DNA of 64,000 nucleotides from Pseudotabrizicola alkalilacus (GTDB lineage Bacteria; Pseudomonadota; Alphaproteobacteria; Rhodobacterales; Rhodobacteraceae), in the NCBI RefSeq assembly GCF_003443995.1, contig NZ_QWEY01000001.1, positions 372,001 to 436,000 on the forward strand, read 5' to 3'. A model generated the notes under the pieces. It saw only the letters and a program-made list of their open reading frames with translations, had not been told where the DNA came from and did no database searches. Below, in pieces: positions 53,419 through 62,532 of this stretch (within the stretch, counting starts at the first letter, position 1; each line of letters begins with the position of its first letter). A program made the position numbers and the translations under genes.

Positions 53419-54453
53419 ATGACCGATGCACCTGATCAGACCCCGCTGCCGCTCGCGTCGCTTGGCTGGACGGCATTTTTCGACGACCAGCTGACCGAGG
53501 ACGACCGAGCGTTGGAGCCGATGCGCGTGGCCACGGTCCACCGCGCCCGGATGAGCGCGCAATCGGTGCGCGGGCCAGTGCGGTTGCAGATCGCACCGCT
53601 GACCAATACCGCCGATTACGCGGTGGGGGATTGGGTTCTGGTGGCGCCGGACACCGGTTTGCTGACCCGCCGGCTGGAGCGCAAGACCCTGATCCAGCGC
53701 CGCACCGAAGGCGGGCGCGTGCCGCAGCTGATCGCGGCCAATGTCGATACACTGTTCATCGTGACCTCGTGCAATGACGATCTGAACCCGGCCCGGCTGG
53801 AGCGTTATCTGGCGCTGGCCAATGAGGTGGGCACGACCCCGGTGATCGTGCTGACCAAGGCCGATCAGGTGGCGGATACCGCGCCTTACATGGCTCAGGT
53901 CGCGGGTTTGCAACGCGATTTGCCGGTGGTGGCGTTGAATGCCAATGCCCCCGAGGCGGCGGAGCATCTGGCGCCATGGTGCGGCGAGGGGCAGACGGTG
54001 GCGCTGGTCGGCTCGTCCGGGGTGGGGAAATCGTCGCTGCTGAACACGCTGGCCGCCAAATCGGCGGAAGAGGCGCAGGCCACCGGCAGCATCCGTGAGG
54101 ATGATGCCAAAGGGCGGCACACCACCACGTCGCGATCCTTGCATGGCATTCTGGGCGGGGCTTGGGTGATCGACACGCCGGGCATCCGCACCCTGCATGT
54201 CAGCGATATCTCGGTCGGGCTGGATGTGCTGTTTGCCGAGATTGCCGAACTTGCCCCCGGTTGCCGGTTCCGTGACTGCACCCATGCGCATGAGCCGGGA
54301 TGCGCGGTGCAGGCGGCGGTGGCGGCAGGCACGCTGGACCCGGCCCGGCTGGAGCGCTGGCGCAAGCTGCTGGACGAGAACCGCAGCAACACGCCGGTGG
54401 CGACAGGGCCGCGTGGGAACAAGACCATGAAGGCTTTTGGCAAGCATCGCTGA
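53419..54453 (+). CDS. rsgA: Ribosome small-subunit GTPase RsgA
   Basis: A 344-residue circularly permuted GTPase that helps the last steps of 30S maturation. Order: OB-like N-domain, G4 TKAD (about 155), G1 VGSSGVGKSS (about 198), switch region HTTTSR, G3 DTPGI (about 255), and a zinc-binding C-terminal domain with CRFRDCTHAHEPGC (about 280-295; Cys-Cys-His-Cys). Start 53419 follows CAGGGGAT; the longer frame to 53329 is not conserved. A palindrome follows its stop directly. Confidence 0.94.
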   Translation: MTDAPDQTPLPLASLGWTAFFDDQLTEDDRALEPMRVATVHRARMSAQSVRGPVRLQIAPLTNTADYAVGDWVLVAPDTGLLTRRLERKTLIQRRTEGGRVPQLIAANVDTLFIVTSCNDDLNPARLERYLALANEVGTTPVIVLTKADQVADTAPYMAQVAGLQRDLPVVALNANAPEAAEHLAPWCGEGQTVALVGSSGVGKSSLLNTLAAKSAEEAQATGSIREDDAKGRHTTTSRSLHGILGGAWVIDTPGIRTLHVSDISVGLDVLFAEIAELAPGCRFRDCTHAHEPGCAVQAAVAAGTLDPARLERWRKLLDENRSNTPVATGPRGNKTMKAFGKHR

Positions 54454-54459
54454 CCCGCT

Positions 54460-54482
54460 CTTGATAGGCGTTTCCTATCAAG
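54460..54482. promoter_or_regulatory. Inverted repeat before the formate dehydrogenase operon (LysR/OxyR-like site)
   Basis: CTTGATAGG (54460-54468) and CCTATCAAG (54474-54482) form a perfect nine-base inverted repeat with a five-base centre. The core ATAG-n7-CTAT matches the OxyR half-site layout and the T-n11-A rule of LysR-type regulators. Formate dehydrogenase operons of this type are often controlled by a LysR-type FdsR, but no such gene is adjacent. It also lies seven bases after the rsgA stop, so a terminator role is possible. Confidence 0.6.
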
Positions 54483-54555
54483 CAACGGATTTGCGATATT
54501 GATTACCGATGCTACGGCGCGGTATCCTGAGGGCTGACGCCAGCAAAGGCCAGCC

Positions 54556-55032
54556 ATGCCCCAAAGATTGCCCGCCCCCACCGAAATTGAGATCACAGCG
54601 CTGATAGACCGGCACCTGTCGCTGGAAGGGCCGCTGTTGCCGATCCTGCACGCGATACAGGAGCGGTTTGGCCATGTGCCCGCAAACGCCCAGCCGCTGA
54701 TCGCGGCGGCGCTGAACATCAGCAAGGCCGAGGTGCATGGGGTGGTGTCTTTTTACCACGATTTCCGCGAGGTGCCTGCCGGGCGGCATGTGGTCAAGAT
54801 CTGCCGGGCCGAGGCCTGTCAGGCGATGGGGGCGAATGCTTTGGCCGATGAGACCTTGGCGAAGCTGGGGATTGCGTGGCACGGCACCACGGCCAATGGC
54901 GCGGTGACGGTCGAGCCGGTCTATTGCCTTGGCCTGTGCGCCTGTGCCCCGGCGGCGATGGTGGATGACAGGGTCGTGGGCCGGGTGGACCGCGCCCGCA
55001 TGACTGCGCTGCTGCGCGAGGTGGGGGCATGA
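54556..55032 (+). CDS. fdsG: Formate dehydrogenase gamma subunit (NuoE-like)
   Basis: A 158-residue thioredoxin-fold [2Fe-2S] subunit. The ligands are CRAEACQ (C-x4-C about 85-90) and CLGLCAC (C-x3-C about 125-129), the NuoE pattern. FFYHDF-type phrase VVSFYHDFREVP and PAPTEIEITALIDRHLS also fit FdsG. It passes electrons from the FdsA side to the FMN of FdsB. AAAGG precedes the ATG. The stop overlaps fdsB by ATGA. Confidence 0.95.
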   Translation: MPQRLPAPTEIEITALIDRHLSLEGPLLPILHAIQERFGHVPANAQPLIAAALNISKAEVHGVVSFYHDFREVPAGRHVVKICRAEACQAMGANALADETLAKLGIAWHGTTANGAVTVEPVYCLGLCACAPAAMVDDRVVGRVDRARMTALLREVGA

Positions 55033-56546
55033 AGATTTACGTTCCCATGGACAGCGCCGCAAAGGCGCTTGGCGCGGATGAGGTGGCGGCTGCGATTGTG
55101 GCCGAGGCCGCCCGCCGGGGGCTGGCGGTGGAACTGGTGCGCAACGGCACGCGCGGGATGGTCTGGCTGGAGCCTTTGGTCGAGGTCGAGACCGGCGACG
55201 GGCGGCTGGCGTTCGGGCCGGTCACGCCCGAAGATGTGCCCGCGCTGCTGGATGGCACGCTGCAAGGGCTGGGGCCGGTGGAGGGCATCCCGTTCTTTGC
55301 CCGTCAGACCCGGCTGACCTTTGCCCGCTGCGGCGTGACCGATCCGCTGAGCCTGCGCGACTATGAGGCGCATGGCGGGCTGGCGGGATTGCGCCGGGCG
55401 CTGGGGATGACAAGCGCCGAGATCGTGCAGGAAGTGACCGACAGCGGGTTGCGGGGCCGGGGTGGGGCGGGATTTCCCACCGGCATCAAGTGGAACACGG
55501 TGCTGGGGGCCGGGGCCGGGCAGAAATACATCGTCTGCAATGCCGATGAGGGCGACAGCGGCACCTTTGCCGACCGCATGATCATGGAGGGCGACCCGTT
55601 CACGCTGATCGAGGGCATGGTGATTGCCGGGGTCGGCGTCGGGGCCACGCGCGGCTTTGTATTTTTGCGCTCGGAATACCCGGATGCGATCAAGGTGATG
55701 GCCGCTGCGGTGCAGATCGCGCGGGATGCGGGTTTGCTGGGGCCGGATGTTCTGGGCTCGGGCCGGGCGTTTGACATTGAGGTGCGGGTTGGGGCCGGGG
55801 CCTATGTTTGCGGCGAGGAAACCTCGCTTTTGAACGCACTGGAGGGCAAGCGCGGTGTGGTGCGGGCCAAGCCGCCGCTGCCCGCGCTGGAGGGGTTTCT
55901 GGGCCGCCCGACGGTGGTGAACAACGTGATCTCGCTGGCGACGGTGCCGGTGATCTTCGAAAAGGGCGCGGCCCATTACGCTGATTTCGGTCTGGGCCGG
56001 TCGCGGGGCACGGTGACCTTGCAGATCGCCGGGAATGTGGCGCGGGGTGGTCTGTTCGAGACCGCATTCGGCATGAGTCTGGGCGAGTTGGTGATGGATG
56101 TGGCGGGCGGCACCGCCACGGGTCGCCCGGTCAAGGCGGTGCAGGTGGGTGGACCGCTGGGGGCCTATATGCCGGTGTCGAAATTCGACACGGCGCTGGG
56201 GTATGAGGATTTTGACGCAGCGGGTGGGCTGATCGGCCATGCCGGGCTGGTGGTGTTTGACGACACGACCGACATGCTGGGCATGGCACGCTTTGCGATG
56301 GAGTTCTGCGCGGTGGAATCCTGTTGCAAATGCACGCCGTGCCGTGTCGGCGCGGTTCGCGGGGTCGAAACCATCGACCGGATCGCGCGCGGCGATGCGG
56401 CGGCGGTCCCGATCCTGACCGATCTGTGCGAGACGATGAAGCTGGGCTCGCTCTGCGCGCTTGGCGGGTTCACGCCGTTTCCGGTGCTGTCGGCGCTGAC
56501 CCATTTCCCCGATGACTTTGCCACCCGGAAAGAGGCAGCGGAATGA
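55029..56546 (+). CDS. fdsB: Formate dehydrogenase beta subunit (NuoF-like, FMN, NADH site)
   Basis: A 505-residue diaphorase subunit. Its N-terminal domain (1-110) lacks cysteines, then the NuoF core: GLRGRGGAGFPTGIKWNTV (FMN/NADH glycine motif, about 140), CNADEGDSGTFADRM, YICGEETSLLNALEG-type (AYVCGEETSLLNALEGKRG, about 257) and the [4Fe-4S] motif ESCCKCTPCR (about 433). It transfers electrons from formate to NAD. Overlaps fdsG and fdsA by ATGA at both ends. Confidence 0.96.
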   Translation: MKIYVPMDSAAKALGADEVAAAIVAEAARRGLAVELVRNGTRGMVWLEPLVEVETGDGRLAFGPVTPEDVPALLDGTLQGLGPVEGIPFFARQTRLTFARCGVTDPLSLRDYEAHGGLAGLRRALGMTSAEIVQEVTDSGLRGRGGAGFPTGIKWNTVLGAGAGQKYIVCNADEGDSGTFADRMIMEGDPFTLIEGMVIAGVGVGATRGFVFLRSEYPDAIKVMAAAVQIARDAGLLGPDVLGSGRAFDIEVRVGAGAYVCGEETSLLNALEGKRGVVRAKPPLPALEGFLGRPTVVNNVISLATVPVIFEKGAAHYADFGLGRSRGTVTLQIAGNVARGGLFETAFGMSLGELVMDVAGGTATGRPVKAVQVGGPLGAYMPVSKFDTALGYEDFDAAGGLIGHAGLVVFDDTTDMLGMARFAMEFCAVESCCKCTPCRVGAVRGVETIDRIARGDAAAVPILTDLCETMKLGSLCALGGFTPFPVLSALTHFPDDFATRKEAAE

Positions 56547-59422
56547 AAGACTTCATCCTCCCCAACGACCGCGACATGGGTACGCCTGCGAAAATGGGCC
56601 CGCCGGTCACGCTGCTGATTGACGGGTTCGAGGTGACGGTGCCCGAAGGCACCTCGGTGATGCGCGCCGCTGCCGAGGCGGGCATTCAGGTGCCAAAGCT
56701 TTGCGCGACCGACAGCGTGGAGGCGTTCGGTTCCTGCCGGTTGTGCGTGGTGGAAATCGAGGGGCGGCGTGGCACGCCAGCATCTTGCACCACGCCGGTC
56801 GCGCCCGGCATGGTGGTCCGCACCCAGTCTGACACGGTGCGCAAGATCCGCCGGGGGGTGATGGAGCTGTATATCTCGGACCATCCGCTGGATTGTCTGA
56901 CCTGTGCCGCCAATGGCGATTGCGAATTGCAGGATATGGCGGGGGCGGTCGGCCTGCGCGATGTGCGCTATCAGCCGGAGAAAACTCATTTCCAACCGCG
57001 CAACACCAGCGGTGAGGTCAATCCGCAGTTCATCCCCAAGGACACTTCGAACCCGTATTTCACCTATGATCCCGCCAAATGCATCGTCTGCTCGCGCTGC
57101 GTGCGGGCCTGCGAAGAGGTGCAGGGCACCTTTGCGCTGACGATTGAGGGGCGCGGCTTTGACAGCCGGGTGTCGTTTGGGGCGAAGACCGACACGGCCA
57201 TGGAGTCCGATTGCGTCAGCTGCGGGGCCTGTGTGCAGGCCTGCCCGACCGCGACCTTGCAGGAAAAATCGGTGATCGAGTTGGGGACGCCGCAGAAATC
57301 GGTGATCACCACTTGCGCTTATTGCGGGGTCGGCTGCTCGTTCAAGGCCGAGCTGAATGGCGACCAATTGGTGCGGATGGTGCCCTACAAGCATGGCAAG
57401 GCCAACCGGGGCCATTCTTGCGTCAAGGGTCGGTTTGCCTATGGCTATGCCACGCACCAAGACCGCATCCTGAAACCGATGATCCGTGACCGGATCGACC
57501 AGCCGTGGCAAGAGGTCAGCTGGGACGCGGCGTTGCGCTTTGCCGCCGACCGGATGCGCGGCTTGCAGGAAAAATACGGCCGCCGTTCGATTGGCGTCAT
57601 CACCTCCAGCCGCTGCACCAACGAGGAAACCTATCTGGTGCAGAAACTGGCGCGGGGGGTGTTCATGAACAACAACACCGATACCTGCGCCCGTGTCTGC
57701 CATTCGCCGACCGGCTATGGTCTGGGCCAGACCTTTGGCACCAGTGCCGGGACGCAGGATTTTGACAGCGTGGAGCATACCGATGTGGTGATCGTGATCG
57801 GGGCCAACCCGACCGATGGCCACCCGGTCTTTGCCTCACGGCTGAAAAAGCGGCTGCGGGCCGGGGCTAGGCTGATCGTGATCGACCCGCGCCGGATTGA
57901 TCTGGTGAAATCGGCGCATATCAAGGCGGCATATCACCTGCCGCTGCGGCCCGGGACCAATGTCGCCGTGGTTTCGGCGCTGTCGCATGTGATCGTGACC
58001 GAAGGGCTGATGGATGAGGCCTTCATCCGCGAACGCTGTGACTGGGATGAGTTTCAGGACTACGCCGCCTTTATCGCGGACCCGCGCCATTCGCCGGAGG
58101 CGAATGAGATGCTGACCGGCGTGCCAGCCGCCGATCTGCGCGCGGCGGCGCGGTTGTTTGCCACCGGCGGCAATGGGGCGATCTATTATGGGCTCGGCGT
58201 GACCGAGCATTCGCAGGGTTCGACCACGGTGATTGCGATAGCCAATCTGGCGATGCTGACCGGCAATGTCGGCCGCAAAGGGGTGGGCGTGAACCCGCTG
58301 CGCGGCCAGAACAATGTGCAGGGGTCGTGCGACATGGGATCCTTCCCGCATGAGCTGCCCGGCTATCGCCATGTGAAGGGCGCAGAGGTGCGCGCGGTGT
58401 TCGAGGAAGCCTGGGGCGTGACCATCGACCCCGAACCCGGCCTGCGCATTCCCAACATGCTGGATGCGGCGGTGGAGGGCACGTTCAAGGGCCTGTATTG
58501 TCAGGGCGAGGATATCCTGCAATCCGACCCCGATACCAAACATGTGGCGGCGGGTCTGGCGGCGATGGACTGCGTGATCGTGCATGATCTGTTCCTGAAC
58601 GAGACCGCGAATTACGCCCATGTGTTCCTGCCGGGTTCGACTTTTCTGGAAAAGGACGGCACCTTTACCAATGCCGAGCGCCGCATCAACCGGGTGCGCC
58701 GGGTGATGGCGCCGCGCAACGGCTATGCCGATTGGGAGGTGACCCAACTGCTGGCCCGCGCCATGGGGGCGGATTGGCACTATACCCATCCGTCACAGAT
58801 CATGGATGAAATCGCGCTGACCACGCCCAGCTTTGCCGGGGTGAATTATGCGGTGCTGGAGGAAAAGGGCTCGGTCCAGTGGCCCTGCAATGCGGCCAAC
58901 CCCGAAGGCACGCCGCTGATGCATGTCGATGGCTTTGTGCGCGGCAAGGGGCGGTTCATCGTGACCGAATATGTCGCCACCGAAGAACGCACCGGCCCGC
59001 GCTTTCCGCTGTTGCTGACCACCGGGCGGATTCTGTCGCAGTACAATGTCGGCGCGCAGACCCGGCGCACGGCGAATGTGGCCTGGCATGATCAGGATGT
59101 GCTGGAAATCCACCCGCATGATGCGGAACTGCGCGGGGTGAATGACGGCGATTTCGTGCGTCTCGCCTCGCGGTCGGGCGATACCACGCTGCGGGCCACG
59201 ATCACCGACCGGGTGTCGCCGGGGGTGGTTTACACCACCTTCCACCATCCCGACACGCAGGCCAATGTGATCACCACCGACTTTTCGGACTGGGCGACGA
59301 ACTGTCCGGAATACAAGGTGACAGCGGTGCAGGTGTCGCCGTCAAACGGGCCATCGGACTGGCAGGAAGGCTATAATGCGCAGGCGGCTCTGGCGCGGCG
59401 CATCCTGCCTGCGGCGGAATAG
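56543..59422 (+). CDS. fdsA: Formate dehydrogenase alpha subunit (molybdopterin, NAD-dependent FDH)
   Basis: A 959-residue catalytic subunit. The N-terminal NuoG-like part carries [2Fe-2S] (C54, C65, C68, C82), a His/Cys cluster (H114, C118, C121, C127) and two ferredoxin-type [4Fe-4S] motifs (C180-C190 and C224-C234). The molybdopterin part begins with a further [4Fe-4S] set (C258, C261, C265, C293), and the catalytic residue is C386 followed by H387 (RVCHSPT), so it is a cysteine, not selenocysteine, enzyme. C-terminal molybdopterin-binding domain is complete. Oxidises formate to CO2. Overlaps fdsB by ATGA. Confidence 0.97.
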   Translation: MKDFILPNDRDMGTPAKMGPPVTLLIDGFEVTVPEGTSVMRAAAEAGIQVPKLCATDSVEAFGSCRLCVVEIEGRRGTPASCTTPVAPGMVVRTQSDTVRKIRRGVMELYISDHPLDCLTCAANGDCELQDMAGAVGLRDVRYQPEKTHFQPRNTSGEVNPQFIPKDTSNPYFTYDPAKCIVCSRCVRACEEVQGTFALTIEGRGFDSRVSFGAKTDTAMESDCVSCGACVQACPTATLQEKSVIELGTPQKSVITTCAYCGVGCSFKAELNGDQLVRMVPYKHGKANRGHSCVKGRFAYGYATHQDRILKPMIRDRIDQPWQEVSWDAALRFAADRMRGLQEKYGRRSIGVITSSRCTNEETYLVQKLARGVFMNNNTDTCARVCHSPTGYGLGQTFGTSAGTQDFDSVEHTDVVIVIGANPTDGHPVFASRLKKRLRAGARLIVIDPRRIDLVKSAHIKAAYHLPLRPGTNVAVVSALSHVIVTEGLMDEAFIRERCDWDEFQDYAAFIADPRHSPEANEMLTGVPAADLRAAARLFATGGNGAIYYGLGVTEHSQGSTTVIAIANLAMLTGNVGRKGVGVNPLRGQNNVQGSCDMGSFPHELPGYRHVKGAEVRAVFEEAWGVTIDPEPGLRIPNMLDAAVEGTFKGLYCQGEDILQSDPDTKHVAAGLAAMDCVIVHDLFLNETANYAHVFLPGSTFLEKDGTFTNAERRINRVRRVMAPRNGYADWEVTQLLARAMGADWHYTHPSQIMDEIALTTPSFAGVNYAVLEEKGSVQWPCNAANPEGTPLMHVDGFVRGKGRFIVTEYVATEERTGPRFPLLLTTGRILSQYNVGAQTRRTANVAWHDQDVLEIHPHDAELRGVNDGDFVRLASRSGDTTLRATITDRVSPGVVYTTFHHPDTQANVITTDFSDWATNCPEYKVTAVQVSPSNGPSDWQEGYNAQAALARRILPAAE

Positions 59423-59424
59423 CC

Positions 59425-60243
59425 GTGCTGCCCGCCACACAAAGCCTGCGCGGGCTGTCGGTGCAGGGCGACGCCCTGCGCGAAGTCACGCGCTGCCTGC
59501 CCGAAGAGATGCCCGTGGCGCTGGTGTTCAATGGCACCACGGCGGCGGTGATGATGGCCTCGCCCGTGGCGTTGCAGGACTTTGCCTTTGGCTTTGCGCT
59601 GACCGAGGGGTTCATAGACCGGCTGGATCAGGTTCTGTCGTTCGAGATCGTCCCGCACGCGGCGGGGGCAGAGGCGCGGTTCTGGATCGCCGAGGATCAG
59701 GCGCGGGCGATTCAGGTGCGCAGGCGCAACATGCTGGGGCCGGTTGGCTGCGGTCTGTGCGGGATCGACAGTCTGGAACAGGCGATCCGCCCTTTGCCGG
59801 TGCTGACGGCTGACGGACCCCGGCTGTCGCGGCACGAGGTGGCGCAGGCAACCGATCGGTTGCGGGATCACCAACCGCTGCACGACCAGACCCATGCGGT
59901 GCATGCGGCAGGGTTTCTGCTGCCGGGGCGGGGCATCGTGCTGGCGCGCGAAGATGTCGGGCGGCACAATGCGCTGGACAAGCTGATCGGTGCGATGGCC
60001 CGCGACGGGTTTGAGGCCGGGGCGGGGGCGATTGTGCTGACCTCGCGCGTGTCGGTCGAGATGGTGCAGAAAACGGTGATGGCCGGGTGCCCGGTGCTGA
60101 TCGCCGTTTCTGCGCCGACCGCCCATGCCCTGCGGCTCGCGATGGCCGCGAACCTGACCCTTGTCGCCTTTGCGCGGGGGGGCGGGTTTGATGTCTATGC
60201 CCATCCCACCCGACTTCAGACCGGAGCCTCTGATGCAGCCTGA
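59425..60243 (+). CDS. fdhD: Formate dehydrogenase accessory sulfurtransferase FdhD
   Basis: A 272-residue FdhD that delivers sulfur to the molybdenum cofactor of FDH. The CxxC-type motif is CGLCG (about 110-114), with REDVGRHNALDKLIGAM (about 174) and SRVSVEMVQK (about 211) conserved. The GTG start at 59425 lies two bases after the fdsA stop. It sits inside the operon between fdsA and fdsD. Confidence 0.95.
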   Translation: MLPATQSLRGLSVQGDALREVTRCLPEEMPVALVFNGTTAAVMMASPVALQDFAFGFALTEGFIDRLDQVLSFEIVPHAAGAEARFWIAEDQARAIQVRRRNMLGPVGCGLCGIDSLEQAIRPLPVLTADGPRLSRHEVAQATDRLRDHQPLHDQTHAVHAAGFLLPGRGIVLAREDVGRHNALDKLIGAMARDGFEAGAGAIVLTSRVSVEMVQKTVMAGCPVLIAVSAPTAHALRLAMAANLTLVAFARGGGFDVYAHPTRLQTGASDAA

Positions 60244-60451
60244 AAAGATGGTCATGATGGCCAACCAGATCGCCACGTTTTTCCAGACCCAGCCGGATGA
60301 AGACCGGGCGGGCAAGGTGGCCGCGCATATCAATGATTTCTGGGAACCGCGGATGCGGATCAAGCTGCTGGATCATGCCGCAGCGGGGGGTGAGGGACTT
60401 TCACCGCTGGCGCTGGAGGCCTGCCGCCACATCCGCGCGCCGGTGGCCTGA
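60233..60451 (+). CDS. fdsD: Formate dehydrogenase delta subunit
   Basis: A 72-residue FdsD, the small subunit or chaperone required for active formate dehydrogenase: KMVMMANQIATFFQTQPDEDRAGKVAAHINDFWEPRMR is the family signature. ATG at 60233 overlaps fdhD by eleven bases; 60191 is an upstream in-frame start. Last gene of the operon. Confidence 0.93.
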   Translation: MQPEKMVMMANQIATFFQTQPDEDRAGKVAAHINDFWEPRMRIKLLDHAAAGGEGLSPLALEACRHIRAPVA

Positions 60452-60480
60452 GCGGCGCAGCGCCGCTGATGCGCACGTCA

Positions 60481-62334
60481 TCAGCGCCGTTTGCCAAGGC
60501 CCATTCGGCGCATCCGCCGGTGAATCGTGGTGCGGTCAACGCCCATACGTCGGGCGCATTCCGAGATATTGCCGCCGGTTTCGTGCAGGATCTGTGCCAG
60601 CAGCGACACGCTTTCCTTGCCCGACCCCGGTGAAGGTGCCGTCATCAGGGGCAGGTCTGCGAGTTCCAGCCGGGGTTGGGGCAGGGTGGCGGCCAGGGTT
60701 TCGGCCAGCCGTGCCAGTTCGCGCAGGTTTCCGGGCCAGGCATAGGCGGCCAGCCGCGCGGGCACCTCGGGCGCAAGCAGGACCAGCTGGCCAAAGGCCT
60801 GCGCCAGCATCCGGTCGAGCAGCCAGAACAGATCGCGGCGGTCGTGCAGGGCGGGCAGGTGCAGCGTGGCCCCGGCCAGACTGTGATAGAGATCGCGGCG
60901 GAACTGCCCCGCCTCGACCGCGCGCGACAGATCTCCCTGCGCCGTCGCAATCAGCCGCAGGCCGGGGGTAATGGGGCGCAGCCCGCCCACCGGCAGATAG
61001 CTGCCCTCGGATGCCAGTTGCAGCAGCCGCGCTTGCAGGCGCAGGGGCAATTCCTCGACCTTGTCCAGCACGAGCGTGCCGCGCGCGGCGCGGTCCAGCA
61101 GGCCCGGCGTGTGGCGGCGGCCGTCGATGCGGCCAAAGATCATCGGCTCATCCGCATCCGACAGGCCCGCGCAATGCAGTACGGTCGCCGTGCCATTGCG
61201 CGCGGCGGCGTGGATGGCGCGGGCAAGGGTCAGCTTGCCGGTGCCGGTCGCGCCCTCGATCAGCAGCGGCAGCGTTCGGCTGGCGAGTGCTGCGGCCCGG
61301 CGCAACACCTGCGCCATCGCCGGATCATCGCCCGCAAGGTCGCGCAGGACAGCGGGGATATGGGGCACAGCGGCGGGGGTGTTGCGGGGCAGGGCGCGGC
61401 GTGGCTCAATCGCGTGGGCGAACAGGCGATGGCCGTCGCGGGTTTCGATAAAGCGTTCGGCGGCGGGGCGTTGCCGGGTCAGATCATCCAGCCGGTCCAG
61501 CCGCACATTCAGAAAATCCGACAGCTTGCGCCCGATCAGCTGATCCGGCGCGCGCCAGTCTGCACCCCCCGCCCGGGCCATCAGCCGGGCCGCGCCATGG
61601 GTCATGCCGATCACCCGGCCCGCGCCATCAAGCGAGATCGCGGCCTCGGGGTCAACATCCAGAAAGTCCGGGCTGCCCGACAGGCGCAGCACCCATTCGC
61701 GGCGCGACTCTGCCATCAGGTGCGCCATCTCGATCCGCCGCACCGACTGGCGCACAAGGTTCAGCGCAAGGCTCTGGCTGGCCCTTGGCCGGGGGGAGGA
61801 CAAGAGCGAGATATCCAGCACAGCTGTCAACTGCCCGCCGGAATCGTAAATCGGCGCGGCGGTGCAGGACAGGCCGCCATGGGTGACATCGAAATGATCG
61901 TCCTGATGGATGATCAGGGGCTCGCCGGTCTCGATACAGGCCCCCAGCGCGCAGGTGCCCGCCCGCGCCTCGGACCATTCCGCACCCATGTACAGGCCCG
62001 AGCGGCGCAGCGCCGATTTCTGCGCCTCATCCCCCAGATACTCCACCGTTACCCCCGTGCGATCTGCCAGCAGCAGCACATAGTTCTGCCCGGCGACCAG
62101 CGCATAGAGGTTCTCGATCCCCGAGCGGGCGATGGCGATCAGCTCTTCGCTGCGCTGCCGGTGCTGGCGCAACTCGGCATCGGGCAGGATATAGGCCTCG
62201 GCCCGTGTCGCGGGGTCCAGCCTGTGCTTTTCCAGACAGCGCAGCCAGCTTTGCACCACCACCGGGTCGCGGGCGGCGCGCGCCCCCTGCGAGACGGCCT
62301 CGATCTCGCGGATGTGGTGCAGGTCTGCGTTCAT
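60481..62334 (-). CDS. AcoR-like GAF/AAA+ Fis-family activator lacking the GAFTGA motif
   Basis: A 617-residue regulator resembling AcoR/DhaR: a GAF-type sensor (about residues 65-210, with GTCALGACIETGEPL), a PAS-like segment (225-310) and an AAA+ domain with Walker A GATGTGKLT (361-369), arginine-finger region FRRDLYHSLAG (478-488), YAWPGNLREL (531-540), and a C-terminal Fis HTH (585-612). Two oddities: the L1 loop GAFTGA needed to contact sigma-54 is absent (FGRIDGRRHTPG instead, 400-410), and the Walker B Asp-Glu is Asp-Lys (LVLDKVEEL, 421-429). It may act with sigma-70, like Rhodobacter NtrC, or be inactive in remodelling. The start at 62334 follows AAGGGGG. Divergent from the dehydrogenase it may control. 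Confidence 0.9.
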   Translation of the reverse strand: MNADLHHIREIEAVSQGARAARDPVVVQSWLRCLEKHRLDPATRAEAYILPDAELRQHRQRSEELIAIARSGIENLYALVAGQNYVLLLADRTGVTVEYLGDEAQKSALRRSGLYMGAEWSEARAGTCALGACIETGEPLIIHQDDHFDVTHGGLSCTAAPIYDSGGQLTAVLDISLLSSPRPRASQSLALNLVRQSVRRIEMAHLMAESRREWVLRLSGSPDFLDVDPEAAISLDGAGRVIGMTHGAARLMARAGGADWRAPDQLIGRKLSDFLNVRLDRLDDLTRQRPAAERFIETRDGHRLFAHAIEPRRALPRNTPAAVPHIPAVLRDLAGDDPAMAQVLRRAAALASRTLPLLIEGATGTGKLTLARAIHAAARNGTATVLHCAGLSDADEPMIFGRIDGRRHTPGLLDRAARGTLVLDKVEELPLRLQARLLQLASEGSYLPVGGLRPITPGLRLIATAQGDLSRAVEAGQFRRDLYHSLAGATLHLPALHDRRDLFWLLDRMLAQAFGQLVLLAPEVPARLAAYAWPGNLRELARLAETLAATLPQPRLELADLPLMTAPSPGSGKESVSLLAQILHETGGNISECARRMGVDRTTIHRRMRRMGLGKRR

Positions 62335-62416
62335 CGTGTCCCCCTTTCGGGATAGGGCGGATGGCATAGCCTAACAGTATCGCGGGGCGGGTGGGAATGG
62401 CACTTGAGTCGCATGG

Positions 62417-62460
62417 CCTGTGGCACGCTGCCGCCACAGATGCCACAGGTTGCGCCACAG
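62417..62460. promoter_or_regulatory. Candidate binding sites for the AcoR-like regulator
   Basis: CCTGTGGCA (62417-62425) and TGCCACAGG (62441-62449) form a perfect nine-base inverted repeat. Two more CCACAG half-sites occur at 62434-62439 and 62455-62460. They lie about 70-100 bases before the -24/-12-type promoter of the dehydrogenase, the normal place for an enhancer-binding protein. Confidence 0.6.
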
Positions 62461-62517
62461 TCTGACGGTCTAAGGCATTGAAAAGGTTAGATTGGCCTAA
62501 TTCGGTTTGGTGGTGTG

Positions 62518-62532
62518 TGGCACAGCCCTAGC
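62518..62532 (+). promoter_or_regulatory. Sigma-54-type (-24/-12) promoter of the dehydrogenase gene
   Basis: TGGCACAGCCCTAGC fits the TGGCAC-n5-TTGC consensus with GG and GC ten bases apart. A start site about 12 bases on would lie near 62544, 20 bases before the ATG and its GGGAGGAAAT ribosome site. Only the first T of TTGC fits in place; the rest is an A. The adjoining regulator lacks the sigma-54 contact motif, which is a conflict. Confidence 0.55.

Noticed and set aside
60676-62355. 559-codon frame on the + strand
   Set aside because: Antisense shadow of the AcoR-like regulator, no domain features.
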